Assembly: GCF_001949145.1 (NCBI RefSeq)
Contig: NW_019091372.1
Span: 410,117-423,799, forward strand
From: Acanthaster planci
Lineage: Eukaryota; Echinodermata; Asteroidea; Valvatida; Acanthasteridae
Direction of reading: 5' to 3'
DNA: 13,683 nucleotides
Below the pieces are notes generated by a model. The model saw only the letters and a program-made list of their open reading frames with translations. It made no database searches and was not told the DNA's origin. Positions 7,264 through 13,683 of this stretch are shown one piece after another; position 1 is the first letter of the stretch; every line of letters begins with the position of its first letter. The translations under genes and the position numbers were made by a program.

Positions 7264-10200
7264 GTACATAAATCATTCCATAATTATGAGAGCAAGATGG
7301 AAGCACAGATATCCAAGATGTTCAAACTGAATCAGACATATAATCTTAACCTCAAAGTGATCAAAAAGCTCTCCCAAAGAAATCTCCTTAGACTCAAACT
7401 CTGAGAGCCCGTAAAAATACAACAGGAATTTAATTTATGAGGATTCGGCAGGTTGGAAAAAGGTATCTCTAGAACTATGGAGTTTTGTTGTACGCACCGC
7501 TGTCTGAAACGGAGTGATGGCTTCGTTTATAGTTAGAGAGAATATGTCATTGGTCTTCAGTGGAGAATACCGGGTAATTCTGAAAAGGCACATATAAAGA
7601 GTTAGGGTTAATCTTTCCCCTGCCTCCCCCCAAGGAGGAAACAAAAAAGTGAGTAGCTGTCATTAGCATTTAGTCCAGGGCTTTGAGAATTCAGTTTTTC
7701 GGCTTATTTCAGCTTTGTTTTGTTGAGATGTTGACTCTGAATTTCAGCATTTTGTATGCTTGGTCTGTACAAAAATATGGGAACTTTTTATATTTCTGCT
7801 TTTTGGTAGCTGTTTTCAGCTTGAATTTGAAGTGGATACTCACACTTTTGATTAGTGTGCCATGTATCAAGGTTAGATGAGCTGCCAGATGAAAAGTTTC
7901 ATCCATTTTTGTGTAGAAACACGCACAAATAGGGCCAGAAAATGTCTAATGCCTGATCATAATTTCACCCCTTGGCCTTCCGTCATTTTTGAAGTTACAA
8001 TATTTAAAGAAAAAAAAGTCAAAGCATCGCCCTTTTGTGCTATTTTCAAAATATGTGTGATTTTTGCAGATACCTTATCAACCGCGGAGCTGTGATTGAC
8101 CAGCTTGGCGGGGAGCTCAACTCCACGCCCCTCCACTGGGCGGCCAGGCAGGGGCACCTCCCCATGGTGGTGCTGCTGATCCAGTACGGAGCCGACCCTT
8201 CCTTGCGAGATGGCGAGGGAGTGAGCGGGATCCACCTGGCCTGTCAGTACGGCCACACGGCCATCGTGGCCTACCTGGTAGCCAAGGGAGAGGACCCGAA
8301 CTTGCTCGATGGTAACGGGATGTCCCCGCTCATGTGGGCGTGTTACAGGACGTTCTCGTAAGTATTCCCTCTGGAAAATTGGAGAGGACATTACCATTGT
8401 ATGGATTGTCTGCTTTGCTGGTAAAAAGAAAAGTCCTGAAATTTCCTGTATTTTATTCCATTGAATGAGTGTAGTTTTTGATGTTTGTTGTTCAAAGGAC
8501 ATTGTATCCGTGGCAACAGTGGTTTGAATCCACACCATTTCACCATGCATACTCAGTTTTTCAGTCTTCCTTTTGATTACATTCAATAGTTAGACAGGTC
8601 CAAGACATAAATTATGAAATGTTTACTTTAAATCACCATTCATCCTCAATCCTCCAAAATCTTGCATGCTTCAATCACCATTCATCCTCAATCCTCCAAA
8701 TCTTGCATGCTTCAATCACCATTCATCCTCAATCTCAAAAATCCTCAAATGTTCAAATCATCATTCATCCTGGATCCTCCAAAATCCTCCAAAACCACCC
8801 AGAGGATTGAGGTGGGTTAGGGTTAAAAGAAGTCAGCTCTACAGCCTGATTTGTTTTAGAGGATGCATCACGTATCTGCCCTGAGCTGAAGTGCACTCCC
8901 AGTCGGTGAAAAGAAAGATAGGTGGTTACAAGCGGGTTCTTGCATGCGTTCTGCGTGTAGGCAAAGACCATACAAGCCAGAATAAATTAGTTACGCATAC
9001 TCAGCGTGCTCCGCATCAAACGCGCATATACTTGCGCTCCTGATTGCGCGCCTGTACAGTGAGTACCAAAAAAACATGCCCTCTTTTGTTCCACCCGGAG
9101 GGGATAGACATCCAGTGACAAGAATCAGGAGCCATTACTGCAGTGTCCCTATGCCCCTGAGCAGACCAGGTGCACGCATTAAATGCTCCCTCAGCCAATG
9201 GGAGTGCACTGCTAACCATAATCAGGCATGTGTCAAGTTCAGGAATGTGCGCCTGAGTGACGGGGACTCCGCAGTAATGGTGTCAGCAAATCAGTGTATA
9301 TTACAAATTTCCTTGGTGACGGCAATTGCTATTGAGTTGAATATATGTAAATGATTCATTCTTCCTTCACTGTCCCCTCTCAAGTTTGTTTTCTTCCCTT
9401 TCCCCACACAGAGTTGATCCCACCCGTCTCCTCTTGACGCTAGGAGCAAGCCCCAATCTCCAGGACAAGCATTATCTCAACTCGGCACTGCACTGGGCAA
9501 CGGCAGTGGGTAACACAGCAGCGGTCCAAACACTACTGCAGCATGGCGCTGACAGCTTCGTTGAGAACAGCCGGGTGAGCGAAAGAACTGGTTGCTTACT
9601 TGCAGGATCAACCGATAGTCTTGTAGGGCAGACGTACTCGTTTGAGGGCGGGGACTTCCGGAGGCTGTGCACTGTACCTGTGCCTTGAAGGACTCACTGG
9701 CTTCACACCAACTTTCATCTGAATGTGTACCAAACATGGGGTCCCAAGACTCTCTTCATACAGTGATTGTGGTGTGTCCTTTTGAACAATACAGTGAAGG
9801 ATTCATCCCTTGTTGTTTTGTTGACACTGTTTAAAGTCACAGTCGTATAGAGCATGCTTGGCCAATATTGAATGTTTTGAAAACATGCCGTTGTTCCATT
9901 CAGCGGTTATTTTCCTGAGAGCATGGATGCGTTTTGATTATTATTATTATGTTAGCTGCAGACACAAGATCCAGATATTTGTCTGAAATTAAACCTCCCA
10001 AATTTCTTCAGGATTGAACTCGGATAGTGTGTTTTGTCCAATTGTCCCTCAGCACGAGACGCCATTAGACGTTGCAATGTCACGTCGTAATGGCTACATC
10101 GCCATGCGCATCAGAGAGCATCGTGGGGAAACACCCTATGGCACAAAGAAAGGAAGCAAGGTCTGTTCTGTTTATTATTATGCCAGAGTTCTTGTTATCA

Positions 10201-13200
10201 GAAACTGTTTATTCTTTAATAACTTGTGCTTAGCAGCTATTGCCTATGCTAAGCAGATTTCTGTGTTAAGCTGTGTTGTTGAAATCACCCCGGACCTCAA
10301 TTCCGTAAAAGCTGCTTCAAAGGAGATTGTGCTAAGTGAAATTCCTGTATTCAGTAAGCAGTAATTAATCCCAGTGTTGCATGCTTTCTCCCAGGACTTG
10401 CGAAAGTACATCATGTGGGCCATGCCAGCCATGATCCTGGTCATGTTGGGGCTCATCCCCGACTTTAGCGCTTCCTACATCACCAAGATTATTCTGCTGG
10501 TGCTAAGCATTGCCTTCATCTACTTGTTGCTACGGTAAGGTTAGACTGGCAGCCTGTCCTTCAGGACACACGGCAGGCTCATGGCAACCCCAAATGCCAT
10601 TTGTTTGGCACAAAGCATGCAATGATTTGTTAGGGAGGGAGAGGTCTTAATATAATGTTCCTGTCAAAGCAATCATTAAAGTAGAAATTGAAGAAGTCTT
10701 GTTTCTCAATCCTTCAGAGGATTGAGAGTTGCAAGAATACTCCAGCTCTTTTACTGTTTGAACTGAATAAATAAAAATCAACTCATTAGAGACAACATAC
10801 AAAGCTGTGACAAAAACATAAATCGACTCTTCCATACTTTCTTTCTTCCTTGATCCCAAGTTATCACTAAGGCCGTGACAGTCGTTGTTAATCATTTGCA
10901 AATTAAGACTGGTTATGGAAACCCCACAAAAGCCAAAAAACCTAGGACCCACAGGGCTTCCTCCCAGTACATGGATACAGCCTCGTTACTTTTGAAGGTC
11001 TAATGTTTCAACTTCAGTTGGACAGTTTATACCTCTTAAGAGCTTCTGTTTACTAATTCCATACTTTTCTCTCGCTGTATTCCTCAACTGTAGATTTTTC
11101 GTTGATAGTCGGGCATCTCAGCTTTTTCCCATTGCTCTGGCTGTAGCCACCAAGGTTCTGGTCAACTTCACCTACTTTGTCTACTTCTGGCCTTATATCC
11201 TTTGCCAATGTCGTAATTTTGCACCCATTAACTATGTGTCAATGCCCTCCACACTGAATGCAGGAGAGCACAATCTCTCATAGATAGGTTTCTAGCGGAT
11301 GGGTAAAAGCAGTTTTGGGTCGGCAAATTTGCTTGTGTCGGCCCCGAGCATGAAGTGCACCCCCAAGCGACAAAAGAAAGACAGATGGTAATAAAGTTTT
11401 CCAAGCGGGTTCTTGCTCGCGTTCTGTGTGTACGCAAAGACCATCCATTTTAAGGAATAAATTTGTTACGCGTACTCAGCGTGCTCCGCGTCAAACGCGC
11501 TATTAATCTCCATTACAAACGCGCGCCTATGTGGAGAGTACCAAAAAAAAGGCCTTCATTTGTTCCGCTCAGAGCGGCTAAAGGGTACACCCCATTTTGT
11601 ATGGATCCATAGTGTGTCCACAACATTGTTTCTAATCAAACCCAGTGCTCCAATTCCAGTAAGCAATGTCAGTTTAAACACTTTAGCTAGGAGCGAGCCG
11701 GCAGATGAATCTCCCAAAACAGGGTGGAAGTAACTCGTTTTAGTCTCAGCCACAGGTGACAATTAGCAAGTCTGGTCCCTTGACTGTGAACACATGTTAG
11801 CGATTGGTGGATGAGAGCAGGGTACATTCTAGCTATGGTGACCATGTTGTACAGCTTCTGGAAATGCTGGAGGTTCAATGCGGGAATCATCAGGCACTCG
11901 CAGGAAGACCAGAAAAGGGTGAGTTTCCTTCACCACTTTGGTGATGAGGGTGAATTGTATTCTTGACAGAAAGAAAAAAGGGGCAAGTTGGAGCCGAACC
12001 CTGGCTTGTCCGCTTGCCAATTGCTATTATATAATGTGCACATGTATTACAGTTACACCCGAACAGCCTTAGACAAAACAGTTTGTAAAATCTCAGCTTT
12101 ATTTTTTGTCATTGGCTGTGACTTGCTAGCCAGCAGCCTTTGTCTTTCCACTTGTCGTTGAAGTTGAAGCCGTGACTTTCCGTTCCTCATTTCTTTGCCC
12201 GTTTCCCTCTCAGACGATCTGTGAGATGGCCGAGACGACAGGACTCGACCTGAGCAAATTCTGCACGACTTGCTTGATCAGGCGACCAATCCGGTCCAAG
12301 CACTGCTCGTCATGTGATAAATGCATCTCAAGGTTCGACCATCACTGTCCCTGGGTCGACAACTGCATTGGTGAGATTTGCTCTTAGTCAATATGTTTTT
12401 ACAGCACCCCATAAGTGAAGTCAAATCAATTATGTAACATTGAGGATGAGACTGAGTTGATGTAACACCACTATTGCCAACCGCATTTGCGTAAATCTTC
12501 AACGTCACATCAACGACTGCAGCATTTTCAACTAATCCACTTCACCACCACCATGCGTGTCTAAACTCACTAAGTTCATATCAATTGAAATCTAGACATA
12601 CTGACTCCCCACTTTCACAGGTTTCTCACAAATCTAAGCTCTGAAACTTGGCAGGACAAATCATTGAGTTTGTGCAGGCTTCACAGCTGAATTTTGACTT
12701 TATTTCTGACTTGTATCTTCACAACAAACAATCCGTGTTTGAATCTGTTGCGCGCAATAACCTACTGAAAAGGGCCTCTCCACTATGTCAATCAGTTTTC
12801 CTGAAGTAAAGGCGGTCAGAAGTGTGATTTTGCAATGTTTCATGACAGTGAGGAAGCTGGGATGAATCTATTTGGCTGCGCATGCAACTTGAATCATTTC
12901 TTTTGTCTGGTCACTCAGGTTCCTTGAATCATCGCTTCTTTATCATTTACCTGGGATCTCTTCCTGTGGCCAGCCTCTTCTATTTGATCGGAAACGCAAT
13001 GTGTAAGTTCATCATCGCAACTTGTAATCTTTGAGTAAACTCACAGCAGTTGTAGAGAATTGTTATATTGATTTCTTCTATGTATCTGATCTTCCACTGC
13101 TCATTTAAGCATAATTTTCCAGTTCAAACTCTTTACTGCATTAATGGCATTGCAGCCAATACAGAGTTTATGTGAATGGATTGTATGGGCATTTCCCGAT

Positions 13201-13591
13201 AGTGCGCCACCAAGAGTTTGCAACGCAATGGACGTATCGACCGCCAATGGGCATTTGGAAAAGTAGGACTCATTTCGTGCGTTGTGATTGGCCAACCCGT
13301 TGCAAACTCTTGGTGGGACACTATTGTGAAATGCCCAAATTTGTTGAGAGCTTAGAGTTTCCCTTTTTAAAATGTAAATCCTGTTTGGGTCTTAGCTCAA
13401 GAACTTTTTCTCCCTTTCACATTGTTGTCTCAGTCTGGGTGGATTCTTGTCAGACTACATTTGAAGAGAATGGTGTTTGGATTTACATCGGTGAGGTCAT
13501 GTCTTGTTCCCCATGGACCTTTGTGTTGAGCCTCCAAGTCTTCATCTACATGCTGTGGGTCGCCATGCTATTTGTGTGTCAGTTCTATCAG
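6962..13591 (+). CDS. ZDHHC17: Ankyrin-repeat DHHC palmitoyltransferase, ZDHHC17/HIP14 type; ten exons, C-terminal end outside window
   Basis: The ten exons (6962-7263, 8070-8357, 9412-9574, 10053-10160, 10395-10534, 11094-11194, 11794-11918, 12214-12370, 12919-13002, 13434-13591) join in phase to 542 residues; human HIP14 has 632. In order the product has a divergent N-terminus (1-50), ankyrin repeats (about 54-275), four membrane segments (about 292-308, 316-335, 344-368, 376-391), the zinc-binding cysteine-rich domain (about 412-462) with DHHC at 451-454 and catalytic Cys454, and two further membrane segments (about 468-490 and 517-541). Such enzymes move palmitate from acyl-CoA to cytosolic cysteines via the DHHC cysteine, at Golgi and vesicle membranes; the ankyrin domain recruits substrates such as huntingtin, SNAP25 and CSP. 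A canonical DHHC, unlike the DQHC I recall for human ZDHHC13, favours ZDHHC17-like activity. Oddities are NAG in place of the usual DPG motif (396-398) and an AT-AC intron after exon 6. The TTxE motif and C-terminus lie past the right edge. Confidence 0.93.
7264..8069 (+). other. Intron between coding exons 1 and 2
   Basis: This 806-base phase-2 intron runs from GTACAT to the acceptor tttttgcag. It is AT-rich with no recognised repeat or RNA gene. A single TTAGGGTTA at about 7602 is too short to call telomeric. Confidence 0.85.
8070..8357 (+). CDS. ZDHHC17: ZDHHC17-type coding exon 2: central ankyrin repeats
   Basis: It encodes residues 101-196 plus two bases. [20 protein letters not shown] leads into repeats carrying [33 protein letters not shown] and [13 protein letters not shown]. 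These are near-identical in pattern to vertebrate HIP14, including the tryptophan equivalent to Trp130 (W124) used for zDABM substrate recognition. The acceptor is tttttgcag (ends 8069) and the donor is GTAAGT at 8358. The exon is noticeably GC-richer than its introns. Confidence 0.95.
8628..8795. repeat. Tandem repeat, four units of about 41-42 bp
   Basis: The unit is roughly TTCAATCACCATTCATCCTC followed by AATCCTCCAAAATCTTGCATGC. Unit marks AATCACC/AATCATC fall at 8631, 8673, 8714 and 8756, giving periods of 42, 41 and 42. The first two units are nearly identical and the last two have diverged. An inverted copy of the unit core (GGATTGAGG, 8804-8812) follows directly. It is a minisatellite and could be length-polymorphic. 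Confidence 0.9.
8866..9105 (-). repeat. Interspersed repeat copy B
   Basis: This is the second member of the family at 1285-1545 and 11325-11585, in the same orientation. Shared blocks include CCCTGAGCTGAAGTGCACTC, AAAAGAAAGATAGGTGG, GGGTTCTTGCATGCGTTCTG, CAAAGACCAT, GAATAAATTAGTTACGCATA, GCGTGCTCCGCATCAAACGC and GAGTACC. It lacks part of the TTTTCCAAGC block found in copies A and C. It starts about 70 bases after the tandem array. Strand assignment is arbitrary. Confidence 0.75.
9412..9574 (+). CDS. ZDHHC17: ZDHHC17-type coding exon 3: ankyrin repeat VDPTRLLL
   Basis: Residues 197 (split) to 251 read [18 protein letters not shown] and then [19 protein letters not shown] and [14 protein letters not shown]. 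They match the HIP14 block [10 protein letters not shown]...TALHWAVLAGN. The acceptor follows a strong pyrimidine tract ending tccccacacag at 9411. The donor is CGG|GTGAGC at 9575, phase 0. Reading through the donor would reach a stop at 9686. Confidence 0.93.
9575..10052 (+). other. Intron between coding exons 3 and 4
   Basis: This 478-base phase-0 intron runs from GTGAGC to the acceptor attgtccctcag. I see only a short (TTA)n run near 9937-9951 and no other feature. Confidence 0.85.
10053..10160 (+). CDS. ZDHHC17: ZDHHC17-type coding exon 4: last ankyrin unit and linker to membrane domain
   Basis: Residues 252-287 begin [20 protein letters not shown], equivalent to the HIP14 GESALDLAKQRKN unit, followed by a basic linker ending GTKKGSK. 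The acceptor is tgtccctcag (ends 10052) and the donor is GTCTGT at 10161. Both ends are phase 0 and the length is exactly 36 codons. Confidence 0.88.
10395..10534 (+). CDS. ZDHHC17: ZDHHC17-type coding exon 5: membrane segments 1 and 2
   Basis: Residues 288-333 plus two bases begin [20 protein letters not shown] and continue with a short PDFSAS loop and [18 protein letters not shown]. These are two hydrophobic helices in the place of HIP14 TM1 and TM2. The acceptor is tttctcccag (ends 10394) and the donor is CG|GTAAGG at 10535. Confidence 0.9.
10535..11093 (+). other. Intron between coding exons 5 and 6
   Basis: This 559-base phase-2 intron runs from GTAAGG to the acceptor cctcaactgtag. It holds a small hairpin next to the donor (TGTCC/GGACA, 10555-10568) and a perfect 9-bp hairpin TCTCAATCC/GGATTGAGA at 10704-10727. 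No other content was seen. Confidence 0.82.
11094..11194 (+). CDS. ZDHHC17: ZDHHC17-type coding exon 6: membrane segment 3
   Basis: Residues 334 (split) to 367 read [20 protein letters not shown] and then [13 protein letters not shown], aligned with human SFFDHSMHSALPLGIYLATK...WFFWFW. The acceptor is cctcaactgtag (ends 11093). No good GT donor lies near the end of homology. The homology stops directly before ATATCCTTT at 11195, the consensus 5' splice site of U12-type AT-AC introns, so the exon end is set at 11194 (phase 1). Confidence 0.82.
11195..11793 (+). other. Probable U12-type AT-AC intron, containing repeat copy C
   Basis: The 5' end is ATATCCTTT at 11195-11203, a complete match to the minor-spliceosome 5' splice site. 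Near the 3' end CCTTGAC at 11778-11784 matches the U12 branch-site core, with the likely branch A at 11783, ten bases before the terminal AC at 11792-11793. Splicing 11194 to 11794 makes a TAT codon and a protein with the same residue count as human HIP14 between FW and the LYSF/FYNF block. The 599-base intron also holds interspersed repeat copy C. Confidence 0.8.
11325..11585 (-). repeat. Interspersed repeat copy C
   Basis: This is the third member of the repeat family and the one that retains most CpGs: GCGGGTTCTTGCTCGCGTTC, TTACGCGTACTCAGCGTGCT and CCGCGTCAAACGCGC. It ends near a short perfect palindromic hairpin CCGCTC-a-GAGCGG at about 11566-11578. Copy A has an analogous TTCG/CGAA hairpin at the same place, so this may be part of the element end. 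Strand is arbitrary. Confidence 0.75.
11794..11918 (+). CDS. ZDHHC17: ZDHHC17-type coding exon 7: membrane segment 4 and pre-CRD loop
   Basis: Residues 368 (split) to 409 read [20 protein letters not shown] and then [21 protein letters not shown]. They align without gaps to the human LPFLANSVALFYNFGKSW...GII segment. The position of the conserved Asp-Pro-Gly motif reads Asn-Ala-Gly (396-398). The acceptor is the AC of a U12-type intron at 11793; an in-frame TGA lies just upstream at 11787-11789 and limits the exon. The donor is AGG|GTGAGT at 11919, phase 0. Confidence 0.82.
11919..12213 (+). other. Intron between coding exons 7 and 8
   Basis: This 295-base phase-0 intron runs from GTGAGT to an acceptor with a strong pyrimidine tract ending tttccctctcag. 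A tRNA-tail-like fragment near 11970-12020 was considered and not accepted. Confidence 0.85.
12214..12370 (+). CDS. ZDHHC17: ZDHHC17-type coding exon 8: DHHC cysteine-rich catalytic domain
   Basis: Residues 410-461 plus one base begin [37 protein letters not shown] and [16 protein letters not shown] follow. The two zinc sites of a DHHC domain are formed by the Cys/His set C426, C429, H439, C440 or C443, C446, H453 and C460. The catalytic thioester cysteine is C454. The acceptor is tttccctctcag (ends 12213) and the donor is G|GTGAGA at 12371. This is the most diagnostic exon of the gene. Confidence 0.97.
12371..12918 (+). other. Intron between coding exons 8 and 9
   Basis: This 548-base phase-1 intron runs from GTGAGA to the acceptor tggtcactcag. 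I see no repeat, RNA gene or conserved element in it. Confidence 0.85.
12919..13002 (+). CDS. ZDHHC17: ZDHHC17-type coding exon 9: NHRFF and membrane segment 5
   Basis: Residues 462 (split) to 489 plus one base read [20 protein letters not shown] and then YLIGNAM. NHRFF corresponds to the NHRYF signature that follows the DHHC domain and leads into TM5. The acceptor is ggtcactcag (ends 12918) and the donor is GTAAGT at 13003. The exon is 84 bases and phase 1 at both ends. Confidence 0.92.
13003..13433 (+). other. Intron between coding exons 9 and 10, with MITE-like insertion
   Basis: This 431-base phase-1 intron runs from GTAAGT to the acceptor ttgttgtctcag. About a third of it is the 152-bp terminal-inverted-repeat element at 13186-13337. 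Confidence 0.85.
13186..13337. mobile_element. MITE-like element, 152 bp with 40-bp terminal inverted repeats
   Basis: The arms are 13186-13225 and 13298-13337. They begin TGGGCATTTC and end inward at CCACCAAGAGTTTGCAACG, matching at 36 of 40 positions in inverted orientation. The interior is 72 bases with no coding capacity, as in non-autonomous DNA transposons. I could not identify a target-site duplication at the arm ends, so the superfamily is not assigned. The whole unit could fold into one long hairpin. Confidence 0.82.
13434..13591 (+). CDS. ZDHHC17: ZDHHC17-type coding exon 10: luminal loop and membrane segment 6 (last exon in window)
   Basis: Residues 490 (split) to 542 read [20 protein letters not shown], then [15 protein letters not shown] and [17 protein letters not shown]. 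They match human YWGLHCETTYTKDGFW...CSPWMF...FMWVAVLLMCQLYQ. The acceptor is ttgttgtctcag (ends 13433) and the donor is CAG|GTAAAA at 13592, phase 0. TTFE in the loop is not the family TTxE motif, which should lie in the next exon after TM6. Confidence 0.93.
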
Positions 13592-13683
13592 GTAAAAATC
13601 CCACTCAACCCAGCTTAACCCAATCTAAACCCCACCCAACCCAACTCCACCCAACACAAGAGTACCCAACCCCACCCCACCCA
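13592..13683 (+). repeat. C-rich imperfect repeat (CCCAAC/CCCACC) at the right edge
   Basis: From the exon 10 donor to the window end the + strand is almost G-free. It consists of CCCAA, CCCAC and CCCCACC words at roughly 5- to 10-base spacing, cut by the window edge. It is a degenerate minisatellite or simple-sequence tract at the start of the next intron. Confidence 0.7.

Larger units (their letters stand above)
8358..9411 (+). other. Intron between coding exons 2 and 3, with tandem array and repeat copy B
   Basis: This 1054-base phase-2 intron has a GTAAGT donor, and its acceptor follows a long pyrimidine tract (ttcccacacag-type end at 9411). It contains the 41/42-bp tandem repeats at 8628-8795 and interspersed repeat copy B at 8866-9105. 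Confidence 0.88.

Noticed and set aside
7600-7612. Telomere-like GTTAGGGTTA (also at about 8816-8825)
   Set aside because: Each site has only one or two TTAGGG-type units, within chance expectation.
7957-8586. 209-codon open frame on the minus strand
   Set aside because: It is antisense to coding exon 2, whose GC-rich ankyrin codons keep the opposite strand open. It has no recognisable domain and crosses both splice sites of a well-supported exon.
8628-8795. CRISPR array
   Set aside because: The units are contiguous tandem repeats without unique spacers, in an animal intron.
9575-9688. Extension of coding exon 3 past 9574
   Set aside because: The frame stays open to 9686, but homology stops exactly at the GTGAGC donor and resumes in phase at 10053.
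11960-12030. tRNA-tail-like sequence on the minus strand (GGGTTCGGCTCC with a following T run, and GGCAAG/CTTGCC arms)
   Set aside because: It has a B-box-like word but no A box at proper distance and no cloverleaf, so neither a tRNA gene nor a confident SINE can be supported.
13458-13469. TTFE as the DHHC-family TTxE motif
   Set aside because: It lies in the loop between membrane segments 5 and 6. The true TTxE follows segment 6, which is past the last exon in the window.

Overview
The window is nuclear DNA from an intron-rich animal. Both genes are split into short exons of about 80-300 bases by introns of roughly 230-1100 bases, with GT/AG junctions throughout except one AT-AC intron. Phase bookkeeping closes exactly over all ten exons of the second gene (1626 coding bases, 542 codons). 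The proteins are clearly of metazoan family type. Compact genes, abundant TACATGTA/TAGGCCTA-like words and the absence of vertebrate repeats suggest a marine invertebrate, perhaps an echinoderm, hemichordate or cephalochordate. That is inference; the species is not determinable here.

Layout. (1) 1-1797, + strand: the 3' part of a cysteine- and glycine-rich/muscle LIM protein gene (CSRP/CRP family), with three exons encoding the last LIM domain, its glycine-rich tail and the stop. (2) 1798 to about 4400: a long AT-rich stretch without coding potential, read as the 3' UTR, ending at AATAAA 4379 followed by GT-rich sequence. (3) About 4440-5650: intergenic and more CpG-rich, with a possible decayed tRNA-derived SINE and a promoter-like end. 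(4) 5650-13591, + strand: a ZDHHC17/HIP14-type palmitoyltransferase gene, with a putative non-coding first exon and ten coding exons covering the ankyrin repeats, six membrane segments and the DHHC cysteine-rich domain. The C-terminal tail, expected to be about 75-80 residues, lies beyond the window.

The introns hold most of the non-genic structure: three diverged copies of one roughly 250-bp interspersed repeat, a 152-bp MITE-like element with 40-bp terminal inverted repeats, a 41/42-bp tandem array, a 28-bp perfect foldback hairpin with smaller hairpins, and a C-rich tract at the right edge.

Two observations stand out. The intron between coding exons 6 and 7 has minor-spliceosome (U12, AT-AC) signals, and only that junction gives a protein collinear with the family. 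The CSRP-ZDHHC13/17 neighbourhood also matches linkage recalled for both human paralogue pairs (CSRP2-ZDHHC17 and CSRP3-ZDHHC13). The two proteins act separately: one is a cytoskeletal/nuclear zinc-binding adaptor, the other a Golgi/vesicle-membrane S-acyltransferase. I found no prokaryote-type system, CRISPR array or other obvious novel system.
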